This document shows positions 1 through 10,979 of a stretch of DNA of 64,000 nt, one piece after another. The DNA is taken from NCBI RefSeq assembly GCF_001439845.1, contig NZ_JYLO01000001.1:558001-622000 (forward strand). Reading direction: 5' to 3'. Every line of letters begins with the position of its first letter. Position 1 is the stretch's first letter. Made by a program: the position numbers and the translations under genes. Source of the stretch: Pseudomonas lactis. Lineage in GTDB: Bacteria > Pseudomonadota > Gammaproteobacteria > Pseudomonadales > Pseudomonadaceae. The notes under the pieces were generated by a model that saw only the letters and a program-made list of their open reading frames with translations, made no database searches and was not told the origin of the DNA.

Positions 1-1
1 A

Positions 2-796
2 CTGTTCCTGATGGCCAGGGACCCCGCAGCCTGCGTGGACGCCGGAGCCCAGATGTTCAATGCGATGGGCGTTGCCGTGCTGCATTGGTCGGCGTACTTC
101 AGCGAGGATGTGGCCTCCGTGCGCAAGGCTGTCTTCAACCTGGCCAGGGGCAAGTGGCGGCTCGATGAGTTGGGCCGTATCGCCCATGAGCGCGTGTCCC
201 AACTGCAGGCCGACGGCGTCAAGTTTCCGGAGTACGACGCGCAAGGCGCACGCGTCGATCATTACGATGCCCACGGCAATGTGATCGCCGATATCGACGA
301 AGTCGAGATCTACCTGGCGTACACAACGCCACTGGCAACCCGCCTGGACCTGCCCTGGCAATCGCGGAGCATGATGTTCCGCGAGGATTATGTGACGGCG
401 CCCATGGTCGAGACGGCATTCAACCGCGTACAACTGCTGGACCAAGGCGAACTGCTGCGTGGCAACCTGCTGGAGCAGCCGATGTGGACTGACTTCCTGC
501 AGCGTGCGCATCAAACTGATTACGCGCCGATTGCCGAAAAATTCGACGCCCTGATCGACTATGAGGCCGCGCAGGCACAATGGGCCGCCGCTGCCCACCT
601 CCCCGAGAGAGCGAGGCAGGCCCTGCGTCAAACCATCAGCCAGACGGCCCGGCGCCTGGGCCGATCGGCTTCGGAAAGTGAACCGGGGCAACTGATGCCC
701 CAGCAAGACTACGATGACACCTTTGGCCGCATCAATGCCGAGCTGATCACCTTGAACCAGACACTGACCGATCAAGCGATCAGCGCCATCCTCTAG
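2..796 (+). CDS. NEL-type E3 ubiquitin ligase effector, C-terminal part (5' end outside window)
   Basis: The reading frame is open from base 2, so the gene begins upstream of the window. The visible 264 residues resemble the NEL (novel E3 ligase) domain of IpaH/SspH-type effectors, which are common at the C-terminus of very large Pseudomonas proteins. A Cys-Val-Asp triplet (Cys codon at 32-34) fits the CxD catalytic motif that carries ubiquitin as a thioester. Downstream, the stretch [19 protein letters not shown] and a following SMMF segment are typical of the conserved helical NEL core. Family members ubiquitinate host proteins after delivery into eukaryotic cells. Leucine-rich repeats and secretion signals, if any, lie upstream. 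The stop overlaps the convergent ureC stop by 4 nt. The family call is from pattern recognition, not an alignment. Confidence 0.75.
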   Translation: MFLMARDPAACVDAGAQMFNAMGVAVLHWSAYFSEDVASVRKAVFNLARGKWRLDELGRIAHERVSQLQADGVKFPEYDAQGARVDHYDAHGNVIADIDEVEIYLAYTTPLATRLDLPWQSRSMMFREDYVTAPMVETAFNRVQLLDQGELLRGNLLEQPMWTDFLQRAHQTDYAPIAEKFDALIDYEAAQAQWAAAAHLPERARQALRQTISQTARRLGRSASESEPGQLMPQQDYDDTFGRINAELITLNQTLTDQAISAIL

Positions 797-2493
797 AACA
801 GGAAGTACCGCTGGGCCATCGGCAACACCTCGGCCGGTTCGCACCACAGCAACTGACCGTCAGCCTTGACCTGATAGGTTTGCGGGTCAACCTCGATATC
901 CGGCAGGTAATCGTTGTGGATCAGGTCGGTTTTCTGCACATCGCGGCAACCCTTGACCACCGCGATCTGCTTCTTCAGGCCCAGGGCCTCGGGCAGTCCG
1001 GCCGCCTGCGCGGCCTGGCTGATAAACGTCAGGCTGGTGGCGTGCAGGGAGCTGCCGAAGCTGGCGAACATGGGGCGGTAATGCACCGGCTGCGGCGTCG
1101 GGATCGAGGCGTTGGCGTCGCCCATCAGGCTCGAAGCAATGGCGCCGCCCTTGAGGATCAGCGTGGGCTTGATGCCGAAAAAAGCCGGGCGCCACAGCAC
1201 CAGGTCGGCCCATTTGCCGACTTCGATGGAGCCGACGATATGGCTGATGCCGTGGGTGATCGCCGGGTTGATGGTGTATTTGGCGATGTAGCGCTTGGCG
1301 CGGAAATTGTCGTTGCCGGGGCCGTCGCCGGGCAGCGGGCCACGCTGTTTTTTCATCTTGTCGGCGGTCTGCCAGGTGCGTGTGATCACCTCGCCGACGC
1401 GGCCCATAGCCTGGCTGTCGGAACTGATCATCGAGAACGCGCCGAGGTCGTGCAGGATGTCTTCGGCGGCGATGGTTTCGCGGCGGATGCGGCTTTCGGC
1501 GAAGGCCACGTCTTCGGCAATGCTCGGGTCCAGATGGTGACACACCATCAACATGTCCAGGTGTTCGTCGATGGTGTTACGCGTGAACGGCCGCGTCGGG
1601 TTGGTGGAGCTGGGCAGCACATTGGGGAAACCGCAGGCCTTGATGATGTCCGGCGCATGCCCGCCACCGGCACCTTCGGTGTGGTAGGTGTGGATGGTGC
1701 GGCCCTTGAGCGCGGCGAGGGTGGTTTCGACAAAGCCCGACTCATTGAGGGTGTCGCTGTGGATCGCCACCTGCACGTCATATTGGTCAGCGACGCTCAG
1801 GCAGTTGTCGATGCTGGCGGGCGTGGTGCCCCAGTCTTCGTGCAGCTTCAAGCCGATCGCACCGGCCTTGACCTGCTCGATCAGCGGCTCGGGCAAACTG
1901 GCGTTGCCCTTGCCGGTAAAGCCAATGTTCATCGGGAACGAATCGCTGGCCTGCAGCATCCGCGCAAGGTGCCACGGGCCGGAGGTGCAGGTGGTGGCAT
2001 TGGTGCCGGTGGCCGGCCCCGTGCCGCCGCCGATCATGGTGGTGACGCCGCTGGTCAGGGCCTCTTCGATCTGCTGTGGGCAAATGAAATGCACGTGGGA
2101 GTCGATGCCGCCGGCGGTGAGGATCATGCCTTCCCCGGCGATCACTTCGGTGCTGGCGCCGATGGCCATGGTCACGCCGGGCTGGATGTCCGGGTTACCG
2201 GCTTTGCCAATCGCGTGGATGCGGCCATTCTTCAAGCCAACGTCTGCCTTGACGATGCCCCAGTGGTCGATGATCAATGCGTTGGTGATCAGCGTGTCGA
2301 CCACTTCATGGGCGAGCAATTGGCTCTGGCCCTGGCCGTCGCGGATTACCTTGCCGCCGCCGAATTTGACCTCTTCGCCGTAGATGGTGAAGTCCTGCTC
2401 GACTTCGACGAACAACTCGGTGTCGGCCAGGCGCACCTTGTCTCCGACGGTGGGGCCGTACATGTCGGCGTAGGCTTGGCGGGTGATTTTCAT
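793..2493 (-). CDS. ureC: Urease subunit alpha (catalytic)
   Basis: Catalytic subunit of the nickel urease, which hydrolyses urea to ammonia and carbamate in the cytoplasm. At 566 residues it has the standard length. The full active site is present: His133 and His135 in DSHVHF, the carbamylated Lys216 in GLKLHED, His245, His271, the flap Cys318-His319 in MVCHHLD, and Asp359. The ATG at 2493 gives the canonical MKITRQAY start; upstream in-frame codons run into a REP element and were rejected. It is the last gene of the urt-ure operon. The nickel-insertion genes ureE, ureF and ureG are not in the window, so maturation relies on unlinked genes plus ureD here. Confidence 0.98.
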   Translation of the reverse strand: MKITRQAYADMYGPTVGDKVRLADTELFVEVEQDFTIYGEEVKFGGGKVIRDGQGQSQLLAHEVVDTLITNALIIDHWGIVKADVGLKNGRIHAIGKAGNPDIQPGVTMAIGASTEVIAGEGMILTAGGIDSHVHFICPQQIEEALTSGVTTMIGGGTGPATGTNATTCTSGPWHLARMLQASDSFPMNIGFTGKGNASLPEPLIEQVKAGAIGLKLHEDWGTTPASIDNCLSVADQYDVQVAIHSDTLNESGFVETTLAALKGRTIHTYHTEGAGGGHAPDIIKACGFPNVLPSSTNPTRPFTRNTIDEHLDMLMVCHHLDPSIAEDVAFAESRIRRETIAAEDILHDLGAFSMISSDSQAMGRVGEVITRTWQTADKMKKQRGPLPGDGPGNDNFRAKRYIAKYTINPAITHGISHIVGSIEVGKWADLVLWRPAFFGIKPTLILKGGAIASSLMGDANASIPTPQPVHYRPMFASFGSSLHATSLTFISQAAQAAGLPEALGLKKQIAVVKGCRDVQKTDLIHNDYLPDIEVDPQTYQVKADGQLLWCEPAEVLPMAQRYFLF

Positions 2494-2533
2494 GTGTGTG
2501 CCCTGAACAATAGGTGTTGAATGTGAAATCGCT

Positions 2534-2598
2534 ATCGCAGGCAAGCCAGCTCCCACAGGGGAATGCATTCCAACTGTGGGCGCTGGCTTGCCTGCGAT
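2534..2598. repeat. REP doublet (inverted pair) between ureB and ureC
   Basis: Two inverted copies of the 24-nt REP unit TGTGGGAGCTGGCTTGCCTG(CGAT) flank a 17-nt spacer; one copy has one substitution (GGGCGCTGG). Such REPINs are dispersed in Pseudomonas genomes and mobilised by RAYT transposases. This one splits the urease operon just 5' of ureC and would form a hairpin in the polycistronic mRNA. Confidence 0.9.
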
Positions 2599-2604
2599 GA
2601 GGCC

Positions 2605-3958
<1,354 letters not shown>

Positions 3959-3967
3959 GGCCGCGCC

Positions 3968-4270
3968 TCAGGCAATGGGCTGGTGGACGGTGACCAGCTT
4001 GGTGCCGTCGGGGAATGTAGCTTCCACCTGGATATCCGGGATCATTTCCGGGATGCCTTCCATCACTTGTTCGCGGCTGAGCAGGGTGGTGCCGTAGTGC
4101 ATCAGGTCGGCCACGGTGCGGCCATCGCGGGCGCCTTCCATCAGGGCGGCGGAGATATAGGCGATGGTCTCCGGGTAGTTGAGCTTCACCCCGCGCGCCA
4201 GGCGCCGCTCGGCGACCAGGCCTGCGGTGAAGATCAGCAGTTTGTCTTTTTCCCGTGGGGTCAGGTCCAT
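3968..4270 (-). CDS. ureA: Urease subunit gamma
   Basis: The smallest urease structural subunit, 100 residues, the normal length for the separate gamma chain. [14 protein letters not shown] at the start and [11 protein letters not shown] at the end are diagnostic. The two acetyltransferase genes follow within 9 nt. A 176-nt gap carrying a REPIN separates it from ureD upstream; it may form a hairpin in the mRNA that lowers or protects the distal urease message. Confidence 0.97.
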   Translation of the reverse strand: MDLTPREKDKLLIFTAGLVAERRLARGVKLNYPETIAYISAALMEGARDGRTVADLMHYGTTLLSREQVMEGIPEMIPDIQVEATFPDGTKLVTVHQPIA

Positions 4271-4334
4271 GGTTCAGGGTCCTTCATAAAATTCATTCCT
4301 AAATGCAAAGAAGATCCCATGTGAAGCTGATTTA

Positions 4335-4421
4335 TGTGGGAGCTGGCTTGCCTGCGATACAGGCGACTCGGTGTATCTGATGTACCGAGGTGATGCCATC
4401 GCAGGCAAGCTAGCTCCCACA
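4335..4421. repeat. REPIN between ureD and ureA
   Basis: Inverted REP pair: TGTGGGAGCTGGCTTGCCTG at the left end and its complement (one change, GCTAGC) at the right, with a partly palindromic middle (ACTCGGTGTATC/GATGTACCGAGG). It lies in the 176-nt gap inside the urease operon. Confidence 0.9.
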
Positions 4422-4446
4422 GGGGGCAGGTTCCACAGTTTGATCT

Positions 4447-5286
4447 TCATGTGCTCCAGATTCGTGGTGATACGGCTTCGCGTCCAAGCATGGCGGGGCG
4501 CAATAGCCGCCATAAATCAATCAACCACCCCCGCGCCAGCAGCGCTTCACTGGCCAAACAACGCGCCACCAGTAAGCCAGGCAATTGGGTCAAATCCCCG
4601 CGCACCGCGTGGGGCAGTGAGCGGCATTGCTCAAGCAGTTCAGGGTCGATCTCGCCGGTCACCAGCAACGTGGCAAACACCGGCTGCCCATCCAGCCCGA
4701 TAGGCGAATCCAACAACCCATCGGCGCCCACAATGCGCTGGCGCTCGTGCCAGAGCAACTGGCCGTCGCGGCGAATGTCCAGGTGCGATTGAAAGTGGCC
4801 CAGGTCGAACCGTTCGCCACTGGCCGGGCGGCCCAGGGCGACCACATCCCAGTAGAACAACCGCGCATCGCCCAGCAGCTCGATTCGCGTGGTGAGTTCG
4901 GCCTGGGCGGCGCTGAACACGATGGTTTCCTGGGGCAGCCATTCCAGGGTCGCGCCGGCTTCCACGGTCAGTTCCAGTTGTTGAAACGCCGGGCCGCTGG
5001 CGCGGTACCACTTGGCGGCGCCGGGGCTGGTCAGTTGGGCCCAGGCACCCGTGCCGACATGGGCGCTGATGTCCAGGCGATCGCCACCGGCAATCCCGCC
5101 GGGTGGGTGCACGATGATGTGCTGGCACACCTCGGGGCCTTCGGCGTACAGGTGCTTTTGCACCCGTAGCGGGCCCAGGTGGCGGCGCAGCACCGGGCGC
5201 GTGGTGGTGTCGACACGCGCGTAGCCTAGTTCCAGCGCGGCGTGCCAGCTGGGCGTGAACAGGGCAGGGGTAACGGGCAGGTTCAT
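4447..5286 (-). CDS. ureD: Urease accessory protein UreD
   Basis: A 279-residue UreD/UreH-type chaperone that binds apo-urease and, with UreF and UreG, delivers nickel and CO2 to the active site. Conserved family segments include [39 protein letters not shown] and [10 protein letters not shown]. It starts 30 nt downstream of the urtE stop (5317), consistent with one transcript from urtA. No strong Shine-Dalgarno is seen before the ATG at 5286. UreE, UreF and UreG are not encoded nearby. Confidence 0.96.
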   Translation of the reverse strand: MNLPVTPALFTPSWHAALELGYARVDTTTRPVLRRHLGPLRVQKHLYAEGPEVCQHIIVHPPGGIAGGDRLDISAHVGTGAWAQLTSPGAAKWYRASGPAFQQLELTVEAGATLEWLPQETIVFSAAQAELTTRIELLGDARLFYWDVVALGRPASGERFDLGHFQSHLDIRRDGQLLWHERQRIVGADGLLDSPIGLDGQPVFATLLVTGEIDPELLEQCRSLPHAVRGDLTQLPGLLVARCLASEALLARGWLIDLWRLLRPAMLGREAVSPRIWST

Positions 5287-5316
5287 GGCGTGTGCTTATC
5301 GTTAGGAGGCTACAGA

Positions 5317-6015
5317 TTAGATGGTTACCAGCCCACGCACACCCTCGCTTTCCATATTTTCACCACGGCCCTGCTGCACGATTTCGCCACGGGACATCAC
5401 CAGGTACTGGTCAGCCAGTTCAGCGGCAAAGTCATAGAACTGCTCCACCAACAGGATCGCCATATCGCCTCGCTCCGCGAGCTTCTTGATCACCGCGCCG
5501 ATTTCCTTGATCACCGACGGCTGGATGCCTTCGGTGGGCTCATCGAGGATCAACAAGCGCGGGCGGCTGGCCAGGGCGCGGCCAATCGCCAACTGTTGCT
5601 GCTGCCCGCCGGACAAGTCACCGCCGCGCCGATGCTTCATTTGCAGCAACACCGGGAACAGATCGTAGATGAAGGCCGGCACTTCCTTGGCTTCGGAACC
5701 GGGGAAGCGCGACAGGCCCATCAGCAGGTTTTCTTCCACGGTCAGCCGCCCGAATATCTCCCGGCCCTGGGGCACGTAGGCGATGCCGGCATGCACACGC
5801 TGGTGCGGCTTGAAGCCGGTGATGGCCTTGCCTTCCCAGTTCACTGCACCTTCCTTGGCCGGCAACAGGCCCATCAGGCACTTGAGCAGGGTGGTCTTGC
5901 CCACGCCGTTACGCCCGAGCAGGCAGGTGACTTCGCCGATCTTCACGTCGAAGGACAGCCCGCGCAGAATATGGCTACCGCCGTAATACTGGTGCAGCTT
6001 GGCGACTTGCAGCAT
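5317..6015 (-). CDS. urtE: Urea ABC transporter ATP-binding protein UrtE
   Basis: Branched-chain-amino-acid-type (LivF-like) ATPase of the high-affinity urea importer, 232 residues. It has a Walker A (GRNGVGKTT), an ABC signature (LSGGQQQQLAIGRAL) and a Walker B (LLILDEPTEG). The ATG at 6015 is preferred because GAGGAGG lies 8 nt upstream; the longer frame upstream runs into a dispersed palindromic repeat. It pairs with UrtD on the cytoplasmic face of the UrtB/UrtC channel. Confidence 0.96.
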   Translation of the reverse strand: MLQVAKLHQYYGGSHILRGLSFDVKIGEVTCLLGRNGVGKTTLLKCLMGLLPAKEGAVNWEGKAITGFKPHQRVHAGIAYVPQGREIFGRLTVEENLLMGLSRFPGSEAKEVPAFIYDLFPVLLQMKHRRGGDLSGGQQQQLAIGRALASRPRLLILDEPTEGIQPSVIKEIGAVIKKLAERGDMAILLVEQFYDFAAELADQYLVMSRGEIVQQGRGENMESEGVRGLVTI

Positions 6016-6035
6016 TCTCAAAACCTCCTCAATGT

Positions 6036-6149
6036 GATCGTTCCCACGCTCTGCGTGGGAATGCATACCGTGACGCTCTGCGTCACCGTTGCGCAGCGGG
6101 ACGCGGAGCGTCCAGCGTGGCATTCCCACGCGGAGCGTGGGAACGATCA
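6036..6149. repeat. Dispersed GATCGTTCCCACGC palindromic element (family B) between urtD and urtE
   Basis: About 114 nt bounded by GATCGTTCCCACGCTC and its complement ending in GATCA, with inner inverted segments (GACGCTCTGCGTC and GGACGCGGAGCGTCC). At least four further copies are in this window. Reading frames through it give peptides such as HAERGND, a pattern often annotated as spurious small genes in Pseudomonas. Confidence 0.85.
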
Positions 6150-6165
6150 GCCGTTCGTGTCAGCG

Positions 6166-6987
6166 TTAGCGGCCGAGGTAAACCTCGATCACCCGCTCGT
6201 TTTCCTGCACCTGTTCCAGCGACCCTTCGGCCAGCACGCTGCCCTGGTGCAACACGGTCACGTGGTCGGCAATCGAGCCGACAAACCCCATGTCGTGTTC
6301 CACCACCATCAACGAGTGCTTGCCGGCCAGGCGCTTGAACAGTTCGGCGGTGAACTCGGTCTCGGCGTCGGTCATGCCTGCCACCGGTTCATCGAGCAGC
6401 AACAGTTGCGGGTCTTGCATCAGCAGCATGCCGATTTCCAGGAACTGCTTCTGGCCGTGGGACAGCAAACCGGCGGGGCGATGCACGGAGGCGGTGAGGC
6501 GGATGGTGTCGAGCACTTCCTCGATGCGGTCTGTCTGTTCGCCACTCAGGCGCGCCCGCAGGCTGGCCCACACCGACTTGTCGGTCTTCTGCGCCAGCTC
6601 CAGGTTTTCGAACACGCTCAAGGCTTCGAACACCGTGGGCTTCTGGAACTTGCGCCCGACGCCGGCCTGGGCGATCTGCACTTCGCTCATGCGGGTCAGG
6701 TCCAGGGTTTCGCCAAACCAGGCCTTGCCGTGGCTGGGCCGGGTCTTGCCGGTGATCACGTCCATCAGCGTGGTCTTGCCCGCGCCGTTGGGGCCGATGA
6801 TGCAGCGCAATTCGCCGACGCCGATGTACAGGTTCAGGTCGTTGAGGGCCTTGAAACCGTCGAAGCTGACGCTGATATCTTCCAGGGTCAGAATGGTGCC
6901 GTGGCGGGTGTTGAGCCCTTTGCCCGCGACCTGGCCGATGCCAATCGCATCGCGGCCGCTGCCTGCGTCGAAAATAGGTTCAAGCAT
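6166..6987 (-). CDS. urtD: Urea ABC transporter ATP-binding protein UrtD
   Basis: LivG-like ATPase of the urea importer, 273 residues. Walker A is GPNGAGKTT, the signature region LSHGQKQFLEIGM and Walker B LLLLDEPVAGM. The C-terminal VYLGR ending is typical of LivG/UrtD proteins. The ATG at 6987 has GAGGAA 6 nt upstream; an alternative ATG at 6999 overlaps the urtC stop as ATGA and adds four residues. It is separated from urtE by a family B repeat, the only sizeable gap among urtB-urtE. Confidence 0.95.
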   Translation of the reverse strand: MLEPIFDAGSGRDAIGIGQVAGKGLNTRHGTILTLEDISVSFDGFKALNDLNLYIGVGELRCIIGPNGAGKTTLMDVITGKTRPSHGKAWFGETLDLTRMSEVQIAQAGVGRKFQKPTVFEALSVFENLELAQKTDKSVWASLRARLSGEQTDRIEEVLDTIRLTASVHRPAGLLSHGQKQFLEIGMLLMQDPQLLLLDEPVAGMTDAETEFTAELFKRLAGKHSLMVVEHDMGFVGSIADHVTVLHQGSVLAEGSLEQVQENERVIEVYLGR

Positions 6988-6995
6988 GACGTTCC

Positions 6996-8063
6996 TCATT
7001 TCTTCAGCAGGCCGATAACGCCCTTGGGCAGGTACAGGGTGACGATGATGAACAGCGCCCCCAGGAAGAACAGCCAGTACTCGGGGAAGGCCACGGTGAA
7101 CCAGCTCTTCATGCCATTGACCACACCGGCGCCGAGCAGCGGCCCGATCAAGGTGCCCCGCCCGCCCAGCGCTACCCACACGGCGGCTTCGATGGAGTTG
7201 GTCGGTGACATTTCGCTGGGGTTGATGATGCCCACCTGCGGCACATACAGCGCGCCGGCAAGGCCGCACAACACCGCGCTCAATACCCACACGAACAGCT
7301 TGAAACCGCGTGGGTCGTAACCGCAGAACATCAGGCGGTTCTCGGCATCGCGCAGGGCGGTGAGCACACGCCCGAACTTGCTCTTCGCCAGGCGCCAGCC
7401 GATGTAGAGGCTGGCCACCAGCAACAGCACCGTGGCGATAAACAACACCGCCCGCGTGCCCGGTTCAGTGATGCCAAAACCTAAGATGCTGCGGAAGTTG
7501 GTAAAGCCGTTGTTGCCGCCGAACCCGGTCTCGTTGCGAAAGAACAACAGCATCCCGGCGAATGTCAGGGCCTGGGTCATGATCGAGAAATACACACCCT
7601 TGATCCGCGAGCGGAAGGCGAAGAAACCGAACACCAAGGCCAGCACACCGGGGGCCAGTACCACCAGGCACAACGCCCACAGGAAATGGTCGGTGCCGGC
7701 CCAGTACCAGGGCAATTCGGTCCAGGACAAGAAGGTCATGAACGCCGGCAACTCATCCCCGGACGCCTGGCGCATCAAGTACATGCCCATGGCGTAGCCG
7801 CCCAGGGCGAAGAACAAACCGTGGCCCAGGGACAACATCCCGGCGTAACCCCACACCAGGTCCAGCGCCAGGGCGACGATGGCGTAGCAGAGAATCTTGC
7901 CCACCAGGGTCAAGGTGTAGGCCGACACATGCAGCGGGTTGTCCGCAGACAATAGCGAACACAGGGGCAACGCCAGCAGCAGGAGCAGGATGACGGCACC
8001 TACCGCCATCGTGACTTTGGGGCCGGCCTTTTGCGTGGCCGTAAGCATTAATGGCTGGTTCAT
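6996..8063 (-). CDS. urtC: Urea ABC transporter permease UrtC
   Basis: Inner-membrane permease of the LivM type, 355 residues, with about nine to ten hydrophobic segments; the first spans roughly residues 20-38 (AVILLLLLALPLCSLL). LDLVWGYAGMLSLGHG and GVYFSIMTQALTFA are conserved LivM/UrtC motifs. The start codon overlaps the urtB stop by one base (TGATG arrangement), indicating translational coupling. Confidence 0.95.
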   Translation of the reverse strand: MNQPLMLTATQKAGPKVTMAVGAVILLLLLALPLCSLLSADNPLHVSAYTLTLVGKILCYAIVALALDLVWGYAGMLSLGHGLFFALGGYAMGMYLMRQASGDELPAFMTFLSWTELPWYWAGTDHFLWALCLVVLAPGVLALVFGFFAFRSRIKGVYFSIMTQALTFAGMLLFFRNETGFGGNNGFTNFRSILGFGITEPGTRAVLFIATVLLLVASLYIGWRLAKSKFGRVLTALRDAENRLMFCGYDPRGFKLFVWVLSAVLCGLAGALYVPQVGIINPSEMSPTNSIEAAVWVALGGRGTLIGPLLGAGVVNGMKSWFTVAFPEYWLFFLGALFIIVTLYLPKGVIGLLKK

Positions 8064-9565
8064 CAGTCGATCACCCGTCCTTTCAGTGCGAAGAGTCCTT
8101 GCGGGCGTTTCTGGATAAACAGAATGATCAGCGCGAGGATCAGGATTTTGCCGAGCACGGCGCCGATCTGGGGTTCGAGGATCTTGTTGGCGATCCCCAG
8201 GCCAAAGGCGGCCATGACACTGCCGGCCAGCTGGCCCACGCCGCCGAGCACCACCACCAGGAACGAGTCGATGATGTAGCTCTGGCCCAGGTCCGGGCCG
8301 ACGTTGCCGATCTGGCTCAGCGCCACGCCGCCAAGGCCCGCGATGCCGGAACCGAGGCCAAAGGCGAGCATGTCCACGCGCCCGGTGGGCACGCCGCAGC
8401 AGGCCGCCATGTTGCGGTTCTGGGTGACGGCGCGCACGTTCAGGCCCAGGCGCGTCTTGTTCAGCAGCAGCCAGGTGAGCACCACCACGAACAGCGCGAA
8501 GGCAATGATGACGATGCGGTTGTACGGCAGCACCAGGTTGGGCAGCACCTGGATGCCGCCGGACAGCCAGGCCGGGTTAGACACTTCGACGTTCTGCGCG
8601 CCGAACACCAGGCGCACCAGCTGGATCAGCATCAGGCTGATGCCCCAGGTGGCGAGCAGGGTTTCCAGTGGGCGGCCATACAAGTGACGGATGACTGTGC
8701 GTTCCAGGGCCATGCCGATGGCCGCAGTGACAAAGAACGCCACCGGCAACGCGATCAATGGGTAGAACTCGATGGCCTGGGGCACATAGCGCTGCATCAT
8801 CAACTGCACCACATAGGTGGAGTAGGCGCCGAGCATCAGCATCTCGCCGTGGGCCATGTTGATCACGCCGAGCAGGCCGAAGGTGATCGCCAGGCCCAGG
8901 GCCGCCAGCAGCAGAATCGAGCCCAGGGACATGCCGCTGAACGCCTGGCCGAGGATTTCACCCATCATCAGTTTGCGTTTGACCTGGGCCAGGCTGGTTT
9001 CAGCGGCGGTGTGCACGGCGGCATCGGCTTCCACGCCTGGCGCCAGCAACGCTTCAAGGCGCGTGCGGGCCAGCGGGTCGCCGGTGCTGCCGAGCAAGCG
9101 CACGGCCGCCAGGCGCACCACCGGGTCGGGATCGACCAGTTGCAGGTTGGCCAGGGCCAGGCTGAGGGCGCTGTGCACCTGTTCATCCGTCTCGGCGGCG
9201 ACCTGCTGGTCGAGGAATTTCAGTTGTGCAGGCACCGCGCTTTTTTGCAGGGTGCGCGCTGCGTCCAGGCGCACCTTGGGGTCGGCGGCGAGCAGTTGCA
9301 GGCTGGCTTGCACGTTATTGATCAAGCCGCGCAGGCGGTTGTTCAGACGCACGGTCTTGGTTTCGCCGTTGAGCGTGAGTTGGCCTTGCTCAAGGGCATC
9401 GACCAACTCGATACGCGCAGGGTCGGGGTTGGCGGCCCAGTCCTGCAGGAGTTTGGCTTGCTGCACCGGGTTGGCGGCAAGGAAGTCTTCGGCGTCGCTG
9501 GCGTGTGCGCCCAAGGGCAGCAACAGCAGCAGGGCGAGGATGAGGCGGTGGAGGGCAGTGGGCAT
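8063..9565 (-). CDS. urtB: Urea ABC transporter permease UrtB
   Basis: A 500-residue permease. Residues 1-22 form a signal peptide ending near AHA. Residues about 25-200 are an extracytoplasmic alpha-helical region with HEAT-like alternation (AADPKVRLDAA, DPDPVVRLAAVRLLGS). The rest is a LivH-type membrane domain with GLAITFGLLGVINMAHGEM. The long N-terminal extension distinguishes UrtB from LivH. A short gap with degenerate REP sequence separates it from urtA. Confidence 0.95.
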   Translation of the reverse strand: MPTALHRLILALLLLLPLGAHASDAEDFLAANPVQQAKLLQDWAANPDPARIELVDALEQGQLTLNGETKTVRLNNRLRGLINNVQASLQLLAADPKVRLDAARTLQKSAVPAQLKFLDQQVAAETDEQVHSALSLALANLQLVDPDPVVRLAAVRLLGSTGDPLARTRLEALLAPGVEADAAVHTAAETSLAQVKRKLMMGEILGQAFSGMSLGSILLLAALGLAITFGLLGVINMAHGEMLMLGAYSTYVVQLMMQRYVPQAIEFYPLIALPVAFFVTAAIGMALERTVIRHLYGRPLETLLATWGISLMLIQLVRLVFGAQNVEVSNPAWLSGGIQVLPNLVLPYNRIVIIAFALFVVVLTWLLLNKTRLGLNVRAVTQNRNMAACCGVPTGRVDMLAFGLGSGIAGLGGVALSQIGNVGPDLGQSYIIDSFLVVVLGGVGQLAGSVMAAFGLGIANKILEPQIGAVLGKILILALIILFIQKRPQGLFALKGRVID

Positions 9566-9593
9566 ATAAAAATGTCCTGGTCATGCGGGGACA

Positions 9594-9630
9594 GTGTGGG
9601 AGCAGGCTGTGTGGGAGCCAGCTCCCACAG
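9594..9630. repeat. Degenerate REP palindrome between urtA and urtB
   Basis: GTGTGGGAGCAGGCTG is followed directly by GTGGGAGCCAGCTCCCACA, a perfect short palindrome related to the REP ends. It lies in the 97-nt urtA-urtB gap and may form an mRNA hairpin that separates abundant binding-protein mRNA from permease mRNA. That role is inferred. Confidence 0.6.
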
Positions 9631-9662
9631 TGACCATGTCCCACATTCGAGCTGTGGGGGCG

Positions 9663-10928
9663 TTAGTTGCTCTTCACGGCATAGTCCGGTTTTTTGTCAT
9701 TGCCCGGAATGTAAGGGCTCCACGGCTGTGCACGAATCGGCGCTTCGGTCTGCCACACCACCGAGAACTGCCCGTCGGCCTGGATCTCACCGATCATCAC
9801 CGGCTTGTGCAGGTGGTGGTTGGTCTTGTCCATGGTCAGGGTGAAGCCCGACGGCGCGGCGAAGGTCTGGCCGCCCAGGGCTTCACGCACTTTGTCGACA
9901 TCGGTGGACTTGGCTTTTTCCGCCGCCTGCGCCCACATATGGATGCCCACATAGGTGGCTTCCATTGGGTCGTTGGTCACGGCTTTGTCGGCGCCCGGCA
10001 GGTTGTGTTTCTTGGCATAGGCTTTCCAGTCGGCCACGAACTTCTGGTTCACCGGGTTCTCCACCGACTGGAAGTAGTTCCAGGCCGCGAGGTTGCCCAC
10101 CAACGGCTTGGTGTCGATGCCACGCAGTTCTTCTTCACCCACCGAGAACGCCACCACCGGTACCTCAGTGGCTTTCAGGCCCTGGTTGGCCAGTTCTTTG
10201 TAGAAGGGCACATTGGAGTCGCCATTGACGGTGGAGACCACAGCCGTCTTGCCACCGGCGGAGAACTTCTTGATGTTGGCGACGATGGTCTGGTAATCGG
10301 CGTGGCCGAACGGGGTGTACACCTCTTCGATGTCTTTATCCGCCACGCCTTTGGAATGCAGGAACGAGCGCAGGATCTTGTTGGTGGTGCGCGGGTACAC
10401 GTAGTCGGTGCCGAGCAGGAAGAAGCGCTTGGCGCTGCCGCCTTCTTCGCTCATCAGGTATTCCACCGCCGGGATCGCCTGCTGGTTCGGCGCCGCACCG
10501 GTATAGAACACGTTCGGCGACATCTCTTCGCCTTCGTACTGCACCGGGTAGAACAGCAAGCCGTTGAGTTCTTCAAACACCGGCAATACCGATTTACGCG
10601 ACACCGAGGTCCAGCAGCCGAACACCACGGCCACCTTGTCCTGGGTCAGCAGCTGCCGGCCTTTCTCGGCGAACAGCGGCCAGTTGGACGCCGGGTCCAC
10701 CACCACCGGTTCGAGCATCTTGCCGTTCACCCCGCCTTTGGCGTTGATCTCGTCGATGGTCATCAGCGCCATGTCTTTGAGCGAGGTTTCGGAGATCGCC
10801 ATGGTCCCGGACAACGAGTGCAGGATGCCGACCTTGATGGTCTCGGCGGCCTGGACGGTCCAGGTCAAACCCATGGCAGCAATGGATGCCGACAAAGTGA
10901 AAGCCTTGATCAAGCTGCGACGCTTCAT
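9663..10928 (-). CDS. urtA: Urea ABC transporter substrate-binding protein UrtA
   Basis: Periplasmic urea receptor, 421 residues. The N-terminus MKRRSLIKAFTLSAS is a Tat-like or Sec signal ending near VQAAE. The mature protein begins ETIKVGILHSLSGTMAISE, characteristic of UrtA/AmiC-type binding proteins, and contains GCWTSVSRKSVLPVFEE and FYPVQYEGEE. The ATG at 10928 was chosen because GGAGA lies 7 nt upstream. It is the first gene of the urea operon, downstream of a sigma-54 promoter and a probable NtrC site. Confidence 0.97.
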   Translation of the reverse strand: MKRRSLIKAFTLSASIAAMGLTWTVQAAETIKVGILHSLSGTMAISETSLKDMALMTIDEINAKGGVNGKMLEPVVVDPASNWPLFAEKGRQLLTQDKVAVVFGCWTSVSRKSVLPVFEELNGLLFYPVQYEGEEMSPNVFYTGAAPNQQAIPAVEYLMSEEGGSAKRFFLLGTDYVYPRTTNKILRSFLHSKGVADKDIEEVYTPFGHADYQTIVANIKKFSAGGKTAVVSTVNGDSNVPFYKELANQGLKATEVPVVAFSVGEEELRGIDTKPLVGNLAAWNYFQSVENPVNQKFVADWKAYAKKHNLPGADKAVTNDPMEATYVGIHMWAQAAEKAKSTDVDKVREALGGQTFAAPSGFTLTMDKTNHHLHKPVMIGEIQADGQFSVVWQTEAPIRAQPWSPYIPGNDKKPDYAVKSN

Positions 10929-10979
10929 GGTGCGATCTCCGTAAAACAATAGTTGTTATGGGGCAGATACACAGCGCTT

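Noticed and set aside
880..2520. Long open frame antisense to ureC
   Set aside because: It mirrors the codon structure of a clear urease gene. Long antisense frames are expected in high-GC Pseudomonas DNA. No motif is seen.
4447..5286. Complete urease accessory set
   Set aside because: Only ureD is present. No ureE, ureF or ureG is found on either strand.
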